Source: Stappia stellulata (GTDB lineage Bacteria > Pseudomonadota > Alphaproteobacteria > Rhizobiales > Stappiaceae). Taken from it: 64,000 nucleotides of DNA. The DNA lies in contig NZ_JAIVMF010000003.1 in NCBI RefSeq assembly GCF_020176715.1, positions 248,001 through 312,000 on the forward strand, given 5' to 3'. Under the pieces are notes generated by a model. The model did no database searches. It saw only the letters and a program-made list of their open reading frames with translations, and was not told where the DNA came from. The translations under genes and the position numbers were made by a program. This document shows positions 44,043 to 55,921 of the stretch, piece after piece; positions within the stretch are counted from its first letter, which is position 1; each line of letters opens with the position of its first letter.

Positions 44043-46091
44043 ATGACATCGCGTCTCGCCACTGCCGCCAGAACCGGCGCCGCCGTCCTGACCTTCGTCC
44101 TCTGCGCCCCCGCCGCGACCGCCCTTGCCAATCCCGCCGTCGATGCGGTCGAGGATTTCTTCGCATGGGCCCGCGCGACCGGCACGACCGTGGCCGATTA
44201 CGAAAGCCTCACGGAGACGGGCCCGAACGAGGCCATCCTGCGCGGCGCAAGGCTTGCCTGGAAATTCGATTTCGAGATCTTCGATCAGAGGATCGAGGCA
44301 GAGCTTTCCTTTGATTCGCCCGAAACGCGCTTGTTCGGTGCGAGCAGCGACGGGGACGGCGTCGCCTTCGAGCGGTTCGAGCAACCCGGTGTTCATGAGA
44401 TCCGCCTGACCGGGACGATCACCGAGGACGGAAAGCAGCAGCCGCTTGACCTGACCGTTCGCCAGTACGATCTCGTCGCGGAAAACATGTACCAGGCTTA
44501 CTGGACGCTCGAGGAAGCCCCCGAGAAGCCCGCCTCCCGCTTCATTCCGCTGATCCGCTCGGGCCTGCGCAACAGCGCCGACAGCATTTCCGTACGCGCC
44601 ATCGAAGCGACCACGCAAATGCCCGACGGCGGGCGCGGCACGGAACGTCAGGAACGCATCACCATGACCGGCCTTGCTGACGGCCGGCTGGAGGAATACC
44701 GGGTCGGCAAGTCGCTCTCCGAAACCAGGGTCGAGGCGGACGATGCCGGCGAGCCCTTCTCCGTGCGCCAGGAGTATGGCGAGAGCATTTCCACCGGCAT
44801 GGACATCAAGCCCGTGCTCAGGCTTCTCGGCGTCCTCCCCGCCGATCAGGCGGTGGGCGAGCGCATCCTCGACCACAGCGAATTCAACGATCTCCGCGTC
44901 TCCACGCCGTTTTTCACCGCCGCGATCAGCAAGGCATCGGCGGATGGCTTCGAAATCGACGCCGATGCGCAGCCCTTCGATATCTTCCCCCTGCTCGACC
45001 AGGCCCTGCTCGGCACATTCTCCGAAACCTACGCGGAAGACGATCTGGTTGCCCTCGGGCGACAGGCACTGACGTCGCTGGAAAGCGTCACCGTCGCCAA
45101 AGTGGATATCGGAGGGATTGCCGCCAACGCCGACGAAGTGACCACGTCCCTGGACGGCATGTCCTTGCGAGACGCCTCCTATGGCGGCGTTGGAGATTTC
45201 ACGCTTTCGGGCCTGTCCGTGCGGGCGGTGGAGCAGAACACCGCCGTCGACCTCGGGCGCTTCCGTATCACCGATTTCGACCTGCCGCCGCTGGTCTCCT
45301 TCCTCGACTTCGGACTGGCGTCCCAGCTTCGCGAGCCGACATTGACCGAGATCCTGGCCGTCATGCCCATGCTCGGGCGGATGGAGATCGAGGACGTGAA
45401 GGTGGCCACGGATGCGCTTTCCGGTCCGATCGCGCTGGACCGCTTCCGCCTGTCGATGCGCGACTTCATAGCGCCGATCCCGACCGACATCGAGTTGCGG
45501 ACCGAAGGCCTTGAGCTTCCGGTCTCGGTGATCGAGGAAGAGGAAGCGCGGCAGCTCTTCGAGGCGCTTGGCCTGACCGCGATCCGCTATGACGACGAGA
45601 TGCGCCTGCGCTGGGACGCGGACGACAAGACATTGACACTCGACCCGATGCGGATGGAAATCGATGGCGGCGGGTCCATCGACATGTCGATCGAGATCGG
45701 CGGAATTCCGCGCATCGTCTTCGAAAATCCGCAGCAGGCGCAGGCGGCCATCGCCACCGCCACGATCAACAGCGCACGGGTGGAAATCCGCGATGCGAAC
45801 CTCGTCTCCGCCTTTATCGCCGAACAGGCAGCAGCGGCCGACCTGTCGCCGGAGACGCTGGCACTGGCACTGGCGGACCAGGGTGCAAGCGCCCTCGGCC
45901 CGCTGCGCGACACCCCGTTCGGGCAAAGCCTGCATGGGGCCATGAAGGCATTTCTGGTGAAGCCCGACCATCTCATCGTCACGGTCGAGCCGAAAGCGCC
46001 CGTGCCGGCGATGCAGATCCTCGGCCTTGTCGCGACGACGCCGTCGATGCTCCCCGGCCTCCTCAATGCAGCGGTCGCGGCAAACCCCTGA
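44043..46091 (+). CDS. Exported protein of unknown function, paralogue B
   Basis: This 682-residue protein has a signal peptide (about 30 residues, ending ALA) and an all-beta-looking, repetitive mature part. The C-terminal 250 residues align with paralogue A. The N-terminal 400 residues appear to be a second, more diverged copy of the same kind of fold. No cysteine clusters, catalytic motif or membrane anchor is visible. It follows paralogue A by 69 bases including a hairpin and is followed by a strong terminator. The ATG at 44043 gives MTSRLATAAR; an earlier codon at 44007 is ignored. Confidence 0.8.
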   Translation: MTSRLATAARTGAAVLTFVLCAPAATALANPAVDAVEDFFAWARATGTTVADYESLTETGPNEAILRGARLAWKFDFEIFDQRIEAELSFDSPETRLFGASSDGDGVAFERFEQPGVHEIRLTGTITEDGKQQPLDLTVRQYDLVAENMYQAYWTLEEAPEKPASRFIPLIRSGLRNSADSISVRAIEATTQMPDGGRGTERQERITMTGLADGRLEEYRVGKSLSETRVEADDAGEPFSVRQEYGESISTGMDIKPVLRLLGVLPADQAVGERILDHSEFNDLRVSTPFFTAAISKASADGFEIDADAQPFDIFPLLDQALLGTFSETYAEDDLVALGRQALTSLESVTVAKVDIGGIAANADEVTTSLDGMSLRDASYGGVGDFTLSGLSVRAVEQNTAVDLGRFRITDFDLPPLVSFLDFGLASQLREPTLTEILAVMPMLGRMEIEDVKVATDALSGPIALDRFRLSMRDFIAPIPTDIELRTEGLELPVSVIEEEEARQLFEALGLTAIRYDDEMRLRWDADDKTLTLDPMRMEIDGGGSIDMSIEIGGIPRIVFENPQQAQAAIATATINSARVEIRDANLVSAFIAEQAAAADLSPETLALALADQGASALGPLRDTPFGQSLHGAMKAFLVKPDHLIVTVEPKAPVPAMQILGLVATTPSMLPGLLNAAVAANP

Positions 46092-46135
46092 CGTTGAAGC
46101 CGCGCGGCCGCGATGCGCGGCAACGTGACCAAAGC

Positions 46136-46175
46136 AAAAAGGGCCGGTCAGCAAGCTGACCGGCCCTATTTAATT
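46136..46175. terminator. Bidirectional rho-independent terminator
   Basis: AGGGCCGGTCAG and CTGACCGGCCCT form a perfect 12-bp stem with loop CAAG, flanked by AAAAA on the left and ATTTAATT on the right. It separates paralogue B (plus) from the ABC exporter gene (minus). Confidence 0.88.
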
Positions 46176-46193
46176 CCAGTCCGAAAGCACAAT

Positions 46194-48050
46194 CTAGTCG
46201 GTGTCGGCGGCAGCCGGGTTCGCCGCGTCTTCAGCATCGAAATCGGCGAACTGCAGGTCGCACAGCCGCTTGTAGAGGCCGCCCTTGGCAAGCAGCGCGG
46301 CATGCGTTCCCGCTTCCAGCACCCGCCCCTTGTCCATGACGATGATCTGGGCGGCTTCGCGCACCGTCGCGAGGCGATGCGCGATGACGAGCGTGGTGCG
46401 CCCCTTCATCAGGCGAGACAGTGCCGCCTGGATCTTTGCCTCCGATTCCGAATCGAGCGCGGATGTGGCTTCGTCCAGAAGCAGCAGCGGCGCGTCGCGC
46501 AGGATCGCGCGGGCAATCGCGACCCTTTGGCGCTGTCCGCCGGACAGGCGGCTGCCGCCCTCGCCGACGCGCGTGTCGTAGCCGGCCTCAAGCTCCTCGA
46601 TGAAACCGTCGGCATTGGCCTGGCGTGCGGCCTCGCGGATCTCCGCCTCGCTGGCGCCGGGTCGTCCGATGGCGATGTTCTCGCGCACCGTGAGGTCGAA
46701 CAGGAACGTGTCCTGGGAAACAAGCGCGATCTGGGATCTCAGACCGGCGACCGACGCCTCCCTGAGGTCCTGCCCGTCGATGGTGATCCGCCCGGACAGA
46801 GGGTCATAGAAGCGCTCAAGCAGCGCGAAGACGGTCGACTTTCCGGCGCCCGAGGGGCCGACCAGAGCGGTCACCTCGCCGGGGCGGGCCTCGAACGCCA
46901 GCCCGTTCAGCGCCGGGGCGTCGCCATAGCGGAAGTCGACATTCTCGAAGCGGACATGCCCGTCGGAAATCGTCAGCGCGTGGGTGCCCTCTTCCTCGTT
47001 CGACGCCGGCACACGATCTAGGATCTCGTACATCAGGCGCACGCCGACGATGTGGCCGGACAGATTGACGTTCAGCCGGGCGAGACGACGCGCCGGGTCA
47101 TAGGCGAGAAGCAGCGCCGTGATGAAGGCGAAAAAGCCGCCCGGATCGCTGCCAAGCTCGATCACCGCATAGCCGCCGTAGAGAATGACCAATGCGATGG
47201 CGATGCCGCCAAGCGTCTCCATCACGGGCGAGGTCCGGGCCGACAGGCGCGTCATCTTGTTCGCCTGTTTCTCCACGTCGGCGACGGCGACATCCATTTC
47301 CTGACGCAGCCGCTCCTCGACCGCAAAGGCCTTCACCACGCGAATGCCCGAGATCGCCTGCTGGGCGACCGAGAGGATCCGCGTCATGGAAACGAATTGC
47401 GTCTTCGCCACCCGCCGCACCCGCCGCACCAGACCGGCGATCAGCAGGATCGCGGGCGGCATGATCACCAGCGCGATCAGGCTCATCAACGGGTCCTGGG
47501 CGATCATCACGCCGACGAGCGCGATGACGGTCAAAAGATCGCGCCCCAGCGCCGTGACGACGAGATCGAGTGCGGCGCGCGCCGCCGTTGCGTTGTGGGA
47601 CAGCCGCGTACCGAGATCGCCGATGCCGGAGCCTTCAAAGAAGCCGAGGTCCTGCCTGGTGATCGCGCGAAACAGCCGCGACTGGGTCGAGGCGACGATG
47701 GCGTTGCCGATCTGCCCGAGAATGACGAGCTGGCCATAGGCGGCCGCGCCCTTCACCGTGAAAATCACCAGCACGAACCCGGCGATCACCCAGACCATCC
47801 GCCCGTCGCGTTCCAGGAAGACCTGGTTGATCATGTCCTTCATGATCCAGGCGCTCGCCGCGGTACAGGCCGCGACGATGGCCATCATCGCAAAGGCAAG
47901 CGCATAGCGCCCGGCATAGGCGCGCGCGTTCTCCGACAGCAGGCGCCGCAACACGAAGAGCGCGCCGTCCACATCGGAAAACAACCAGGTGTCGAGCCGT
48001 TTCAGCACTTGAGATCCGATCGCTGCTGCCCGGACCGATCCGCGCGCCAC
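46194..48050 (-). CDS. ABC exporter, MsbA/multidrug-like half transporter
   Basis: This 618-residue half transporter has an N-terminal six-helix membrane domain (about 45-340) and an ATPase domain (about 375-600). The latter has Walker [21 protein letters not shown], the signature [26 protein letters not shown] and VIAHRLAT. The pattern matches lipid A/lipid flippases such as MsbA and related exporters; the substrate is not determined. The start is GTG with no clear ribosome-binding site. It follows aspS after 18 bases, so the two may be co-transcribed. Confidence 0.9.
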   Translation of the reverse strand: MARGSVRAAAIGSQVLKRLDTWLFSDVDGALFVLRRLLSENARAYAGRYALAFAMMAIVAACTAASAWIMKDMINQVFLERDGRMVWVIAGFVLVIFTVKGAAAYGQLVILGQIGNAIVASTQSRLFRAITRQDLGFFEGSGIGDLGTRLSHNATAARAALDLVVTALGRDLLTVIALVGVMIAQDPLMSLIALVIMPPAILLIAGLVRRVRRVAKTQFVSMTRILSVAQQAISGIRVVKAFAVEERLRQEMDVAVADVEKQANKMTRLSARTSPVMETLGGIAIALVILYGGYAVIELGSDPGGFFAFITALLLAYDPARRLARLNVNLSGHIVGVRLMYEILDRVPASNEEEGTHALTISDGHVRFENVDFRYGDAPALNGLAFEARPGEVTALVGPSGAGKSTVFALLERFYDPLSGRITIDGQDLREASVAGLRSQIALVSQDTFLFDLTVRENIAIGRPGASEAEIREAARQANADGFIEELEAGYDTRVGEGGSRLSGGQRQRVAIARAILRDAPLLLLDEATSALDSESEAKIQAALSRLMKGRTTLVIAHRLATVREAAQIIVMDKGRVLEAGTHAALLAKGGLYKRLCDLQFADFDAEDAANPAAADTD

Positions 48051-48068
48051 CGCGGCGCGCGGACAGGC

Positions 48069-49853
48069 TTATTCGCTTTCTGGCAGATTGAGACGGATAT
48101 GGAGGTCGCGCAACTGGCGCGGGAAGACATCCGAGGGCGCGCCCATCAACAGGTCCTGCGCCTGCTGGTTCATCGGGAACAGCGTGACCTCGCGCAGGTT
48201 CTTGGCGCCGACCAGAAGCATCACGATCCGGTCGATGCCGGCTGCCATGCCGCCATGCGGGGGCGCGCCATACTGGAACGCCCGGTACATGCCGCCGAAG
48301 CGCTCTTCCAGGATCGCCTCGTCGTATCCGGCGATCTGGAAGGCCCGCTTCATGATTTCCGGCTTGTGATTGCGGATGGCGCCCGAGGCGATCTCGAAGC
48401 CGTTGCAGACGATGTCGTACTGCCAGGCATTGAGTTCGAGCGGGTCCGTGTTCTCCAGCCCGTCAAGACCGCCCTGCGGCATCGAGAAGGGGTTGTGCGA
48501 GAAGTCGACCTTCTTCTCGTCCTCGTCCCATTCGTACATCGGGAAATCGACGATCCAGGCAAGCGCGAAGCGGTCGCGGTCGACGAGGTCGAGATCCTCG
48601 CCCGCCTTGGTCCGTGCCTTGCCGGCGAAATCGGCGAATTTCTTCGGATCGCCCGCGACGAAGAAGGCGGCGTCGCCGGCCTCGAGGCCGAGCTGCACGC
48701 GGATCGCCTCGGTACGCTCCGGTCCTATGTTCTTGGCCAGCGGCCCGGCGCCGGCGATCGCGCCGTCTTCCTCGCGCCAGAAGATATAGCCGAGACCCGG
48801 CTGGCCCTCGCCCTGCGCCCAGGAGTTCATCCGGTCGCAGAAGGCCCGGCTGCCGCCGGTCTTTGCCGGGATCGCCCAGACGGCATTCTTCTCGTCTTCC
48901 AGCATCCGCGCGAAGATCTTGAAGCCGGAGCCGGCGAAATGCGGGCTCACGTCCTGCATTTCGATGGGATTGCGCAGATCCGGCTTGTCGCTGCCGTATT
49001 TGCGGATCGCCTCGGCATAGGGAATGCGCGGGAACACCTCGGTGACCGGCTGACCGTCGGCGAATTCCTCGAAGACGCCGCGGATCACCGGCTCCATCGC
49101 CTGGAAGACGTCTTCCTGTTCGACGAAGCTCATCTCCACGTCGAGCTGGTAGAATTCGCCAGGCAGGCGGTCGGCGCGCGGATCCTCGTCGCGGAAACAC
49201 GGCGCGATCTGGAAATAGCGGTCGAAGCCGGAGACCATCAGCAGCTGCTTGAACTGCTGCGGCGCCTGCGGCAGCGCGTAGAACTTGCCCGGATGAATGC
49301 GCGACGGCACCAGGAAGTCGCGTGCGCCCTCCGGCGAGGAGGCCGTCAGGATCGGCGTCTGGAACTCCGCAAAGCCCGAGCCTTCCATGCGCCGGCGCAT
49401 TGACGCGATGATCTTCGACCGCGTCATGATGTTGGAATGCAGCGTTTCCCGGCGCAGGTCGAGGAACCGGTAGGTCAGGCGGATGTCTTCGGGATACTCC
49501 GGCTCCGCAAAGACCGGCAGCGGCAGCTCGCGCGCCGCGCCCAGGACTTCGAGCTCGCGGATGAAGATCTCGATGGCACCGGTCGGCAGGTTTTCGTTGG
49601 TGGTCTCCTCGGAGCGACGCTTCACCTCGCCGTCGATGCGGATGCACCATTCGGCGCGCACCGTCTCGGCCAGCTTGAAAGCGTCGGAATCGGGATCGAC
49701 CACGCATTGCGTGATGCCGAAATGGTCGCGCAGATCGATGAACAGCAGGCCGCCATGATCGCGCACACGATGGACCCAACCCGACAGGCGTGCGCCCTCA
49801 CCGACGTTGGCTTCGCGGAGAGCTCCGCACGTGTGGCTGCGATAGCGATGCAT
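48069..49853 (-). CDS. aspS: Aspartyl-tRNA synthetase
   Basis: This 594-residue class II synthetase charges tRNA-Asp, and in bacteria lacking AsnRS also tRNA-Asn. Domain order is the N-terminal OB-fold anticodon domain ([21 protein letters not shown]), catalytic core motif 2 ([10 protein letters not shown]), the bacterial GAD insertion, and motif 3 (GIDRIVMLL). GAGGACGAA precedes the ATG at 49853; the longer frame to 50144 has no support. It is divergent from rnd. Confidence 0.97.
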   Translation of the reverse strand: MHRYRSHTCGALREANVGEGARLSGWVHRVRDHGGLLFIDLRDHFGITQCVVDPDSDAFKLAETVRAEWCIRIDGEVKRRSEETTNENLPTGAIEIFIRELEVLGAARELPLPVFAEPEYPEDIRLTYRFLDLRRETLHSNIMTRSKIIASMRRRMEGSGFAEFQTPILTASSPEGARDFLVPSRIHPGKFYALPQAPQQFKQLLMVSGFDRYFQIAPCFRDEDPRADRLPGEFYQLDVEMSFVEQEDVFQAMEPVIRGVFEEFADGQPVTEVFPRIPYAEAIRKYGSDKPDLRNPIEMQDVSPHFAGSGFKIFARMLEDEKNAVWAIPAKTGGSRAFCDRMNSWAQGEGQPGLGYIFWREEDGAIAGAGPLAKNIGPERTEAIRVQLGLEAGDAAFFVAGDPKKFADFAGKARTKAGEDLDLVDRDRFALAWIVDFPMYEWDEDEKKVDFSHNPFSMPQGGLDGLENTDPLELNAWQYDIVCNGFEIASGAIRNHKPEIMKRAFQIAGYDEAILEERFGGMYRAFQYGAPPHGGMAAGIDRIVMLLVGAKNLREVTLFPMNQQAQDLLMGAPSDVFPRQLRDLHIRLNLPESE

Positions 49854-50138
49854 TTCGTCCTCAATGGCCCGGCTTTTCGATGGAATCGGCTGCCCTGCCC
49901 CTTCACGGTTCAAGGTGCCCCGACGCGCCGTGCACAAGCCACGCCAGCACGACAAAGTCAAGGTGCGTGCCCGGTTTGGCGGGCGACAGCCCGGGGCTGC
50001 TGCACCGCGCCGGCATGGGCGGCGGCCGGAATCGCACCATCGGGCGTGGCGCCCGCGCAGCACGATGGCATTGATGACGCATTCGCGGCGGTTTCGTGGC
50101 GACAAGCGGACAAGCTTGCGATATACGTCGCGGTCGCC

Positions 50139-51365
50139 ATGCATATTGTAACCAAGACCTCAGAACTCGCCGACATTTGCCGGCGTCTCGCGCAACACGA
50201 CTTCGTCACCGTCGACACGGAGTTTCTCCGTGAAACGACGTTTTGGCCGAAGCTCTGCGTCATCCAGCTGGCAAGCCCGGATGAGGCGGTGATCGTCGAC
50301 GCGCTCTCCGACGAGCTGGACCTCGCGCCGTTTTTCGAGCTGATGCGGGACGAGACGGTGGTGAAGGTCTTCCACGCCGCCCGCCAGGACATCGAGATCG
50401 TCTATCACCTCGGAGGGTTCATTCCCCACCCCGTGTTCGACACCCAGGTGGCGGCCATGGTCTGCGGCTTCGGCGATTCGATTTCCTACGACCAGCTCGT
50501 GCACCGGGTCACCGCCGTGCGGATCGACAAGTCCTCGCGCTTCACCGACTGGTCGCGGCGCCCGTTGAGCGACAAGCAGCTCGACTATGCGCTCGCCGAC
50601 GTCACCCATCTGCGCGACGTCTATCTGTTCCTCAAGGCCAATCTCGCCGAACAGGGCCGCACCCATTGGGTCGGCGACGAGATGGAGGTGCTCACCTCCG
50701 AAAGCACCTATCGCAGCGAGCCGGAAAATGCCTGGAAGCGCCTCAAGCTCCGGGTGCGCAAGCCGATCGAGTTCGCCGTCCTGCAGGAAGTCGCCGCCTG
50801 GCGCGAGCGCGAGGCGCACAGCCGCAACGTTCCGCGCAACCGGGTGATCAAGGACGACGCGATCTATGAGGTCGCCGCGCAGCAGCCGGTAAACACCCAG
50901 GCGCTGGCCGCGCTGCGCACGATCCCGCGCGGCTTCGAGCGCTCGCGGACGGCGGAAGACATTCTCGGTGCCGTCAAGCGTGCGCTCGCCATCCCCAAGG
51001 ACGAGCTTCCGCAGGTACCCAAGGGCCGCATGGCGCCCGACGGGTCGGCCGCGGCCGTCGATCTGCTGAAGGTGCTCCTGAAACTCATCAGCGAGGCCCA
51101 GGGCGTTGCCGCCAAGGTGATCGCGACCGTCGAGGATCTGGAAAAGATCGCGGCCAGCGACGATGCCGACGTTGCAGCCATGAAGGGCTGGCGCCGGGAG
51201 CTTTTCGGCGAAGCGGCCTTGAAGCTGAAGCGTGGCGAAGTCGCCCTTGCCTTCAACGGCAAGCGCATTGTCGCCGTCGACCAGGCGGAGCCGATCCAGA
51301 TGGAAAAGCAGAAGCCGTCGCGCAAGCGCAAGTCGCGTCAGAAAACTGCCGAGACGGCGGATTGA
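50139..51365 (+). CDS. rnd: Ribonuclease D
   Basis: RNase D trims the 3' ends of tRNA and other small RNAs. The 408-residue protein has all DEDD exonuclease motifs: [25 protein letters not shown] and [13 protein letters not shown], followed by an HRDC domain ([20 protein letters not shown]). The C-terminus is Lys/Arg-rich. The ATG at 50139 lies in a context without a clear Shine-Dalgarno. It is convergent with ppx, 13 bases away. Confidence 0.95.
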   Translation: MHIVTKTSELADICRRLAQHDFVTVDTEFLRETTFWPKLCVIQLASPDEAVIVDALSDELDLAPFFELMRDETVVKVFHAARQDIEIVYHLGGFIPHPVFDTQVAAMVCGFGDSISYDQLVHRVTAVRIDKSSRFTDWSRRPLSDKQLDYALADVTHLRDVYLFLKANLAEQGRTHWVGDEMEVLTSESTYRSEPENAWKRLKLRVRKPIEFAVLQEVAAWREREAHSRNVPRNRVIKDDAIYEVAAQQPVNTQALAALRTIPRGFERSRTAEDILGAVKRALAIPKDELPQVPKGRMAPDGSAAAVDLLKVLLKLISEAQGVAAKVIATVEDLEKIAASDDADVAAMKGWRRELFGEAALKLKRGEVALAFNGKRIVAVDQAEPIQMEKQKPSRKRKSRQKTAETAD

Positions 51366-51378
51366 GCAGGCGCGCCGC

Positions 51379-52911
51379 TCAGGCGGCGCCGTTCACCTGC
51401 ACGCGCGCTTTCAGTCCCAACAGCCGTGCGAATTGCGTGGCGCGTTTGCGCAGCCGCTCGCCGTCCAAAGCCTCGTAGTCGGCCGGCAGCGCGACAACCA
51501 TTTCGCCGTCCACCACCGTCACATCGACCCGGGGCAGGATCCCGGCAACAGATGCGCTCACCACCGAGGCAAGACGCAGGGCGCCGCCGAGAATGCGGGC
51601 GCGGTCCTTCAGCCGTGTGTGCGCCAACTCGCGGATCCTCGGGCCCAGCGCATCCTCCACCAGTCCCTGATGGCGATAGAAGGCGGAAAGCGCCAGATAG
51701 GCGCGCCCCGCGTGATCGATCCCCACGAAGCCGGCGTTGGAAATGATGTTGAGGCTCTGTTCGCCGCGATAATCGGGATGCGCGCGCCAGCCGATATCCG
51801 ACAACAGGCAGCCGGCCGCCCTGAGCCTCCGCTCGTATTCGGTCTCGTCGATCCCGACGGCGGGAAACACCTTGTCGGTCCAGGCAACGAGTTCCTCGGA
51901 ATAAGCCGGGGACCGGGCGCGCAGGGTGGAAAGTTCCCGCGCCGCCTCGATCAGGGGATCCTGATGTTTCACCTCTTCGGGCAAAAGATCGTAGAGCAGC
52001 CCTTCGCGAAGTCCGAGCGCGGACATGACGACGCTTTCGGCCTTGGAGCGCCTCAGCACGCGCTCCATCACCACCGCGCCGAAGGGCAGCAACTGGCGGC
52101 GGGCGCGCGACACAACGTCGATCATGCTCAGGCTTTCCGGGTCGCGGCGTGCAACAAGCTGGCAGAACTCGATTGCCTCCTCGGCCGGGATCGTATAGTC
52201 GTGCATCACATGCAGCGGATAGCCGTTCTGGAAGAGATGCAGCCGCGCCAGCGAGCGCCATGTGCCGCCAACGGCATAAAACGGCTTCCCAGCCCCAATC
52301 GGCAGCCAGTCGACGCCCTCCAGCGCCTGCTCCGCGATTTTCTGGGCCTTGGCGGTTTTTCCGTCGGCCTCTTCCTGCAGCCGAATCCCCCCGAGCGGCA
52401 GGGTCTGGCCCCGGCCGATTTCCTCGTTGTTCAACTCGACCAGTTCAAGGCTGCCGCCGCCAAGGTCGCCGACGATGCCATCGGGCCGCCACATGCCCGA
52501 GACGATGCCAAGTGCGGCCAGGCGTGCCTCGTCCCGGCCGGACAGGAGGCGCACATGGGTGCGGCAGATGCGCTCCACGGTCTCGATGAACGCTGCACCG
52601 TTTTCCGCGTCCCGCGTTGCCGCCGTCGCCATGATGAACACGTCGATGACGCCGATCTGGTCGCAGAGCTTGCGGAACCGGGCCAGCGCGCGCACGGCCA
52701 TGTCGACCGACTTGTCGGCCAGTCGTCCCGTCGCGCCGACGCCGCGTCCAAGCCCCGCCAGGACCTTTTCGTTGAAGAGAACCGTCGGCGTGCGGGCGTG
52801 GCGTTCGTAGACGACCAGGCGGATCGAGTTCGAGCCGATATCGATGACGGCCACGGGCCCGCTGCCGTTCAGCCGCCCGCGTACGATGTCCGTATGCGGA
52901 GCATCACCCAC
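51379..52911 (-). CDS. ppx: Exopolyphosphatase (Ppx/GppA family)
   Basis: This 510-residue enzyme hydrolyses the terminal phosphate of polyphosphate. The acetate-kinase/actin-like fold is visible in [16 protein letters not shown] (phosphate 1), [29 protein letters not shown] (phosphate 2), and the C-terminal helical region with HPDYRGEQS. The start is GTG and overlaps the ppk stop by 8 bases (GTGGGTGA), indicating translational coupling. Ppk and Ppx thus make and break polyphosphate from one operon. Confidence 0.93.
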   Translation of the reverse strand: MGDAPHTDIVRGRLNGSGPVAVIDIGSNSIRLVVYERHARTPTVLFNEKVLAGLGRGVGATGRLADKSVDMAVRALARFRKLCDQIGVIDVFIMATAATRDAENGAAFIETVERICRTHVRLLSGRDEARLAALGIVSGMWRPDGIVGDLGGGSLELVELNNEEIGRGQTLPLGGIRLQEEADGKTAKAQKIAEQALEGVDWLPIGAGKPFYAVGGTWRSLARLHLFQNGYPLHVMHDYTIPAEEAIEFCQLVARRDPESLSMIDVVSRARRQLLPFGAVVMERVLRRSKAESVVMSALGLREGLLYDLLPEEVKHQDPLIEAARELSTLRARSPAYSEELVAWTDKVFPAVGIDETEYERRLRAAGCLLSDIGWRAHPDYRGEQSLNIISNAGFVGIDHAGRAYLALSAFYRHQGLVEDALGPRIRELAHTRLKDRARILGGALRLASVVSASVAGILPRVDVTVVDGEMVVALPADYEALDGERLRKRATQFARLLGLKARVQVNGAA

Positions 52912-55129
52912 GCGCCTTCGGCTCCGTGAAGGATTTCGGGCTGTGGCTGCGCAGCGACTTGCCGCGACCGGAAAGCGATGGATTTGTCATGAAGTACTGA
53001 TGCGCGTTGAAGCGCTTTTCTCCTCGCGACAGCCTGACGCGTTCATGCCCCCCGTCGGCGAGAAGACGCCAGCTTTGCTGGTTGTCCTTCAAGTTGGCGA
53101 CCATGATCTGATCGAGCACCTGTTCGTGGACGGTTGGCGACAGGAGCGGAGCGAGCGTTTCCACGCGCCTGTCGATGTTGCGCGGCATCAGGTCCGCCGA
53201 GCCGATATAGACCACCGCCTGCGGCGAGGGAAGCCCGTGGCCGTTGCCGAAGCAGAAAATCCGGCTGTGCTCCAGGAAGCGGCCGACAATCGACTTGGCG
53301 CGGATGTTGTCCGACAGCCCCGGAATGCCCGGACGCAGACAGCAGATCCCCCGGATCACAAGGTCGATCTGCACGCCGGCCTGGCTCGCCTCGTAGAGCG
53401 CGTCGATGATGCCGGGATCGACCAGCGAGTTCATCTTCATCCAGATCTGCGCCGGCCGGCCGGCCTTGGCATGTTCGGCTTCCGCCGCGATCAGCGCCGT
53501 CATCTTCTGGCGCAGCGTGACCGGCGACACCATCATGTGCTTCAGCTCGACCGGCTCGGCATAGCCGGTGATGTAGTTGAAGATCTTTGCCGCCTCGCGG
53601 CCGATCTCCGGGTCCGCGGTGAAATAGGACAGATCCGTGTAGATCCGCGCGGTGATCGGATGATAGTTGCCCGTGCCCATGTGACAGTAGGTGCGCAGCT
53701 CGCCGTGCTCGCGCCGGATCACCATCGACAGTTTGGCGTGCGTCTTGAGTTCCAGAAAGCCGAAGACGACCTGCACGCCGGCGCGCTCCAGGTCCCGCGC
53801 CCAGCGGATGTTGGCCTCCTCGTCGAAGCGCGCCTTGAGTTCCACCAGCGCCGTGACGGATTTCCCCGCTTCCGCCGCCTCGGCCAGCGCCTTGACGATC
53901 GGCGAATTGTTGGAGGTGCGATAGAGCGTCTGCTTGATGGCGACCACATCCGGGTCCTGCGCCGCCTGGCGCAGGTACTGCACCACGACGTCGAAGGATT
54001 CATACGGGTGGTGGACGATGATGTCCTTTTGCTGGATCGCCGCGAGGCAGTCGCCGCCGTGCTCGCGGATGCGCTCGGGGAACCGCGGCGTGAAGGGTTC
54101 GAACTTCAGGTCGTCGCGATCGATGGAGACAAGCTGCGAGAGATTGTTCAAGGCAAGCAGCCCGTCGACCCGGAAATTCTGCTCCGGCTCCACATCCAGC
54201 GCCTCGGCCACGAACTCGCTCAGGGACGCGGGGGTCGTGTCCTCGATCTCGAGACGGATCACCGACCCGCGACGGCGACGTTTCAGCGCGCTCTCGAAGA
54301 GGCGCACCAGATCCTCCGCCTCTTCCTCGATCTCCAGATCGGAATCGCGCACGACGCGAAACGCGCCCTTCCCCCGGATCTCATAGCCGGGGAACAACCG
54401 CGTGATGAACAGCCCGACGGCATTCTCGATGGTGATGAAGCGGGCGCCCGCCTCCCCGTCGATCTCCGGCAGCCGCACGAACCGCTCCACCTGGGCGGGT
54501 ATGCGCAAGAGCGCGGTCATGCCGCGACCGCCCTTTTCCGGCGCAAGCTCGAGCGCCAGCGAGAAGCCTAGGTTGGCGATGAAGGGAAAGGGATGCGCCG
54601 GGTCGATCGCCAGCGGCGTCAGCACGGGAAAGATATGGGCGAGGAAGTGTTCCTCGAGCCAGACCATGTCGGAGGCCGAGAGATCCGCGCCCTCGACGAT
54701 CGCAACCCCTTCCGCGGCCAGCAGCTTGCGCATCTCGCGCCAGACGTCCTGTTGCTCGGCCTGAAGATCGAGCCCGGCCGTCGACACACGCTCAAGCTGC
54801 TCCGCCGGCGTCAGCCCGTCGATCGACCGGGTCGAGACGCCCTCGCGCATCTGGGCGCGCAGACCCGCGACCCGCACCATGAAGAACTCGTCGAGGTTGT
54901 TGGCCGAGATCGACAGGAACCGCAGGCGCTCCAGCAGCGGATGAGAGGTGTTTTCCGCCTCTTCCAAGACCCGTCGATTGAATTGCAGCCAGGAGAGCTC
55001 GCGATTGATGAACCGGCTGGGATGGCCGGCCAGAGCCTCGGCCGCATCGGACCCGCGCGGATCGGCGCCGGCCGGCGCGGCGGCCGTCTTGGTATCAGAC
55101 GCCGGTTGGGTCGCGCTGCTGTCGTTCAT
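52904..55129 (-). CDS. ppk: Polyphosphate kinase 1
   Basis: Ppk makes polyphosphate from ATP. The 741-residue product shows [19 protein letters not shown] at the N-domain, [32 protein letters not shown], the catalytic His in THAKLSMV, and [20 protein letters not shown]. The final segment has [21 protein letters not shown] precedes the ATG at 55129. The first 40 residues are disordered and Ala/Pro-rich. It follows the HdaA-like gene after about 100 bases. Confidence 0.96.
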   Translation of the reverse strand: MNDSSATQPASDTKTAAAPAGADPRGSDAAEALAGHPSRFINRELSWLQFNRRVLEEAENTSHPLLERLRFLSISANNLDEFFMVRVAGLRAQMREGVSTRSIDGLTPAEQLERVSTAGLDLQAEQQDVWREMRKLLAAEGVAIVEGADLSASDMVWLEEHFLAHIFPVLTPLAIDPAHPFPFIANLGFSLALELAPEKGGRGMTALLRIPAQVERFVRLPEIDGEAGARFITIENAVGLFITRLFPGYEIRGKGAFRVVRDSDLEIEEEAEDLVRLFESALKRRRRGSVIRLEIEDTTPASLSEFVAEALDVEPEQNFRVDGLLALNNLSQLVSIDRDDLKFEPFTPRFPERIREHGGDCLAAIQQKDIIVHHPYESFDVVVQYLRQAAQDPDVVAIKQTLYRTSNNSPIVKALAEAAEAGKSVTALVELKARFDEEANIRWARDLERAGVQVVFGFLELKTHAKLSMVIRREHGELRTYCHMGTGNYHPITARIYTDLSYFTADPEIGREAAKIFNYITGYAEPVELKHMMVSPVTLRQKMTALIAAEAEHAKAGRPAQIWMKMNSLVDPGIIDALYEASQAGVQIDLVIRGICCLRPGIPGLSDNIRAKSIVGRFLEHSRIFCFGNGHGLPSPQAVVYIGSADLMPRNIDRRVETLAPLLSPTVHEQVLDQIMVANLKDNQQSWRLLADGGHERVRLSRGEKRFNAHQYFMTNPSLSGRGKSLRSHSPKSFTEPKARG

Positions 55130-55228
55130 GGCTCTCTCCTGTTGCGCTGCGGCGCGTCCCGCCTGGGAACCCGCGTCGCCGCGCATCCTATCCGACCGGT
55201 TTGACGGTTTTACATCACCCGGCAAAGC

Positions 55229-55921
55229 TTATCCTGCGGCTGCGAGGATGCGCGCGGCAAGCGGCCGCGTGATCCTGCGCCCGGCGGCGAGCGACGCCCG
55301 GTCAAGGGCCTCGACCAGCGCCTGTGCCGCCGCCACCGAGCGTTCCATGCGCACCACCAGATAGTCAACGACCGTCGGATCAATATCGATCTGCCGATCC
55401 GAGAACAGCTTGACCAGCACCTGCCGCAACAGCCCGTCGTCGGGCTCGAGGATTTCCACCGGCGTCGCCGCACGCAATCGCGATGCGAGATCCGGCAATT
55501 TCAGCCCCCAGCTCACGGGCCAGGTGCGCGACGTGATCAGCACCGCCGCGCCCCGGTCGCGCGCAAGGTTGAGCAGGTGAAAGAGCGCCGTCTCATCGAA
55601 GCCGCGATGGGCATCCTCGACGGCCACCGCGCCCGGAGCCACGAGCGCTTCCATGTCGGCGCTCGCCAGTTGCGGTGCCTCGACGAGCGCGCCGCCGCTT
55701 TCGGAAAGCCAGATTTGCGTCAGATGGCTCTTGCCCGAGCCGACCGGTCCGGCAAGCAGCGTTACCGGTGCCGGCCAGGCGGGCCAGGCATCGATCAGGC
55801 CGAAGGCCGCCTCGTTCGAGGCGCCGATGAGAAAATCGTCGCGTCCCTGTGCCGCCTGATGCGGAAGCACCAGGGGCAACTGGCCATCGGCGTGCCCGCT
55901 GCGATCAATCATGGTGCTCAT
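55229..55921 (-). CDS. hdaA: DnaA-related regulatory inactivator HdaA
   Basis: HdaA, with the DNA polymerase clamp, stimulates ATP hydrolysis by DnaA to prevent re-initiation. The 230-residue protein has a QLPLVLP sequence close to the N-terminus, which matches a beta-clamp binding motif. A DnaA-like AAA+ core follows with Walker A GPVGSGKSHLT and Walker B VAVEDAHR, and LITSRTWPVSWGLKLPDLASRL. The DnaA DNA-binding domain IV is absent. Start 55921 or 55912 both keep the clamp motif and overlap the upstream permease gene by 8-17 bases. It precedes ppk. Confidence 0.9.
   Translation of the reverse strand: MSTMIDRSGHADGQLPLVLPHQAAQGRDDFLIGASNEAAFGLIDAWPAWPAPVTLLAGPVGSGKSHLTQIWLSESGGALVEAPQLASADMEALVAPGAVAVEDAHRGFDETALFHLLNLARDRGAAVLITSRTWPVSWGLKLPDLASRLRAATPVEILEPDDGLLRQVLVKLFSDRQIDIDPTVVDYLVVRMERSVAAAQALVEALDRASLAAGRRITRPLAARILAAAG

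Noticed and set aside
42489-46154. Very long minus-strand open frame (about 1220 codons) opposite the two exported paralogues
   Set aside because: It is antisense to two genes with signal peptides and ribosome-binding sites, and its composition (Arg/His/Gly/Asp-rich) is typical of antisense frames in high-GC DNA.
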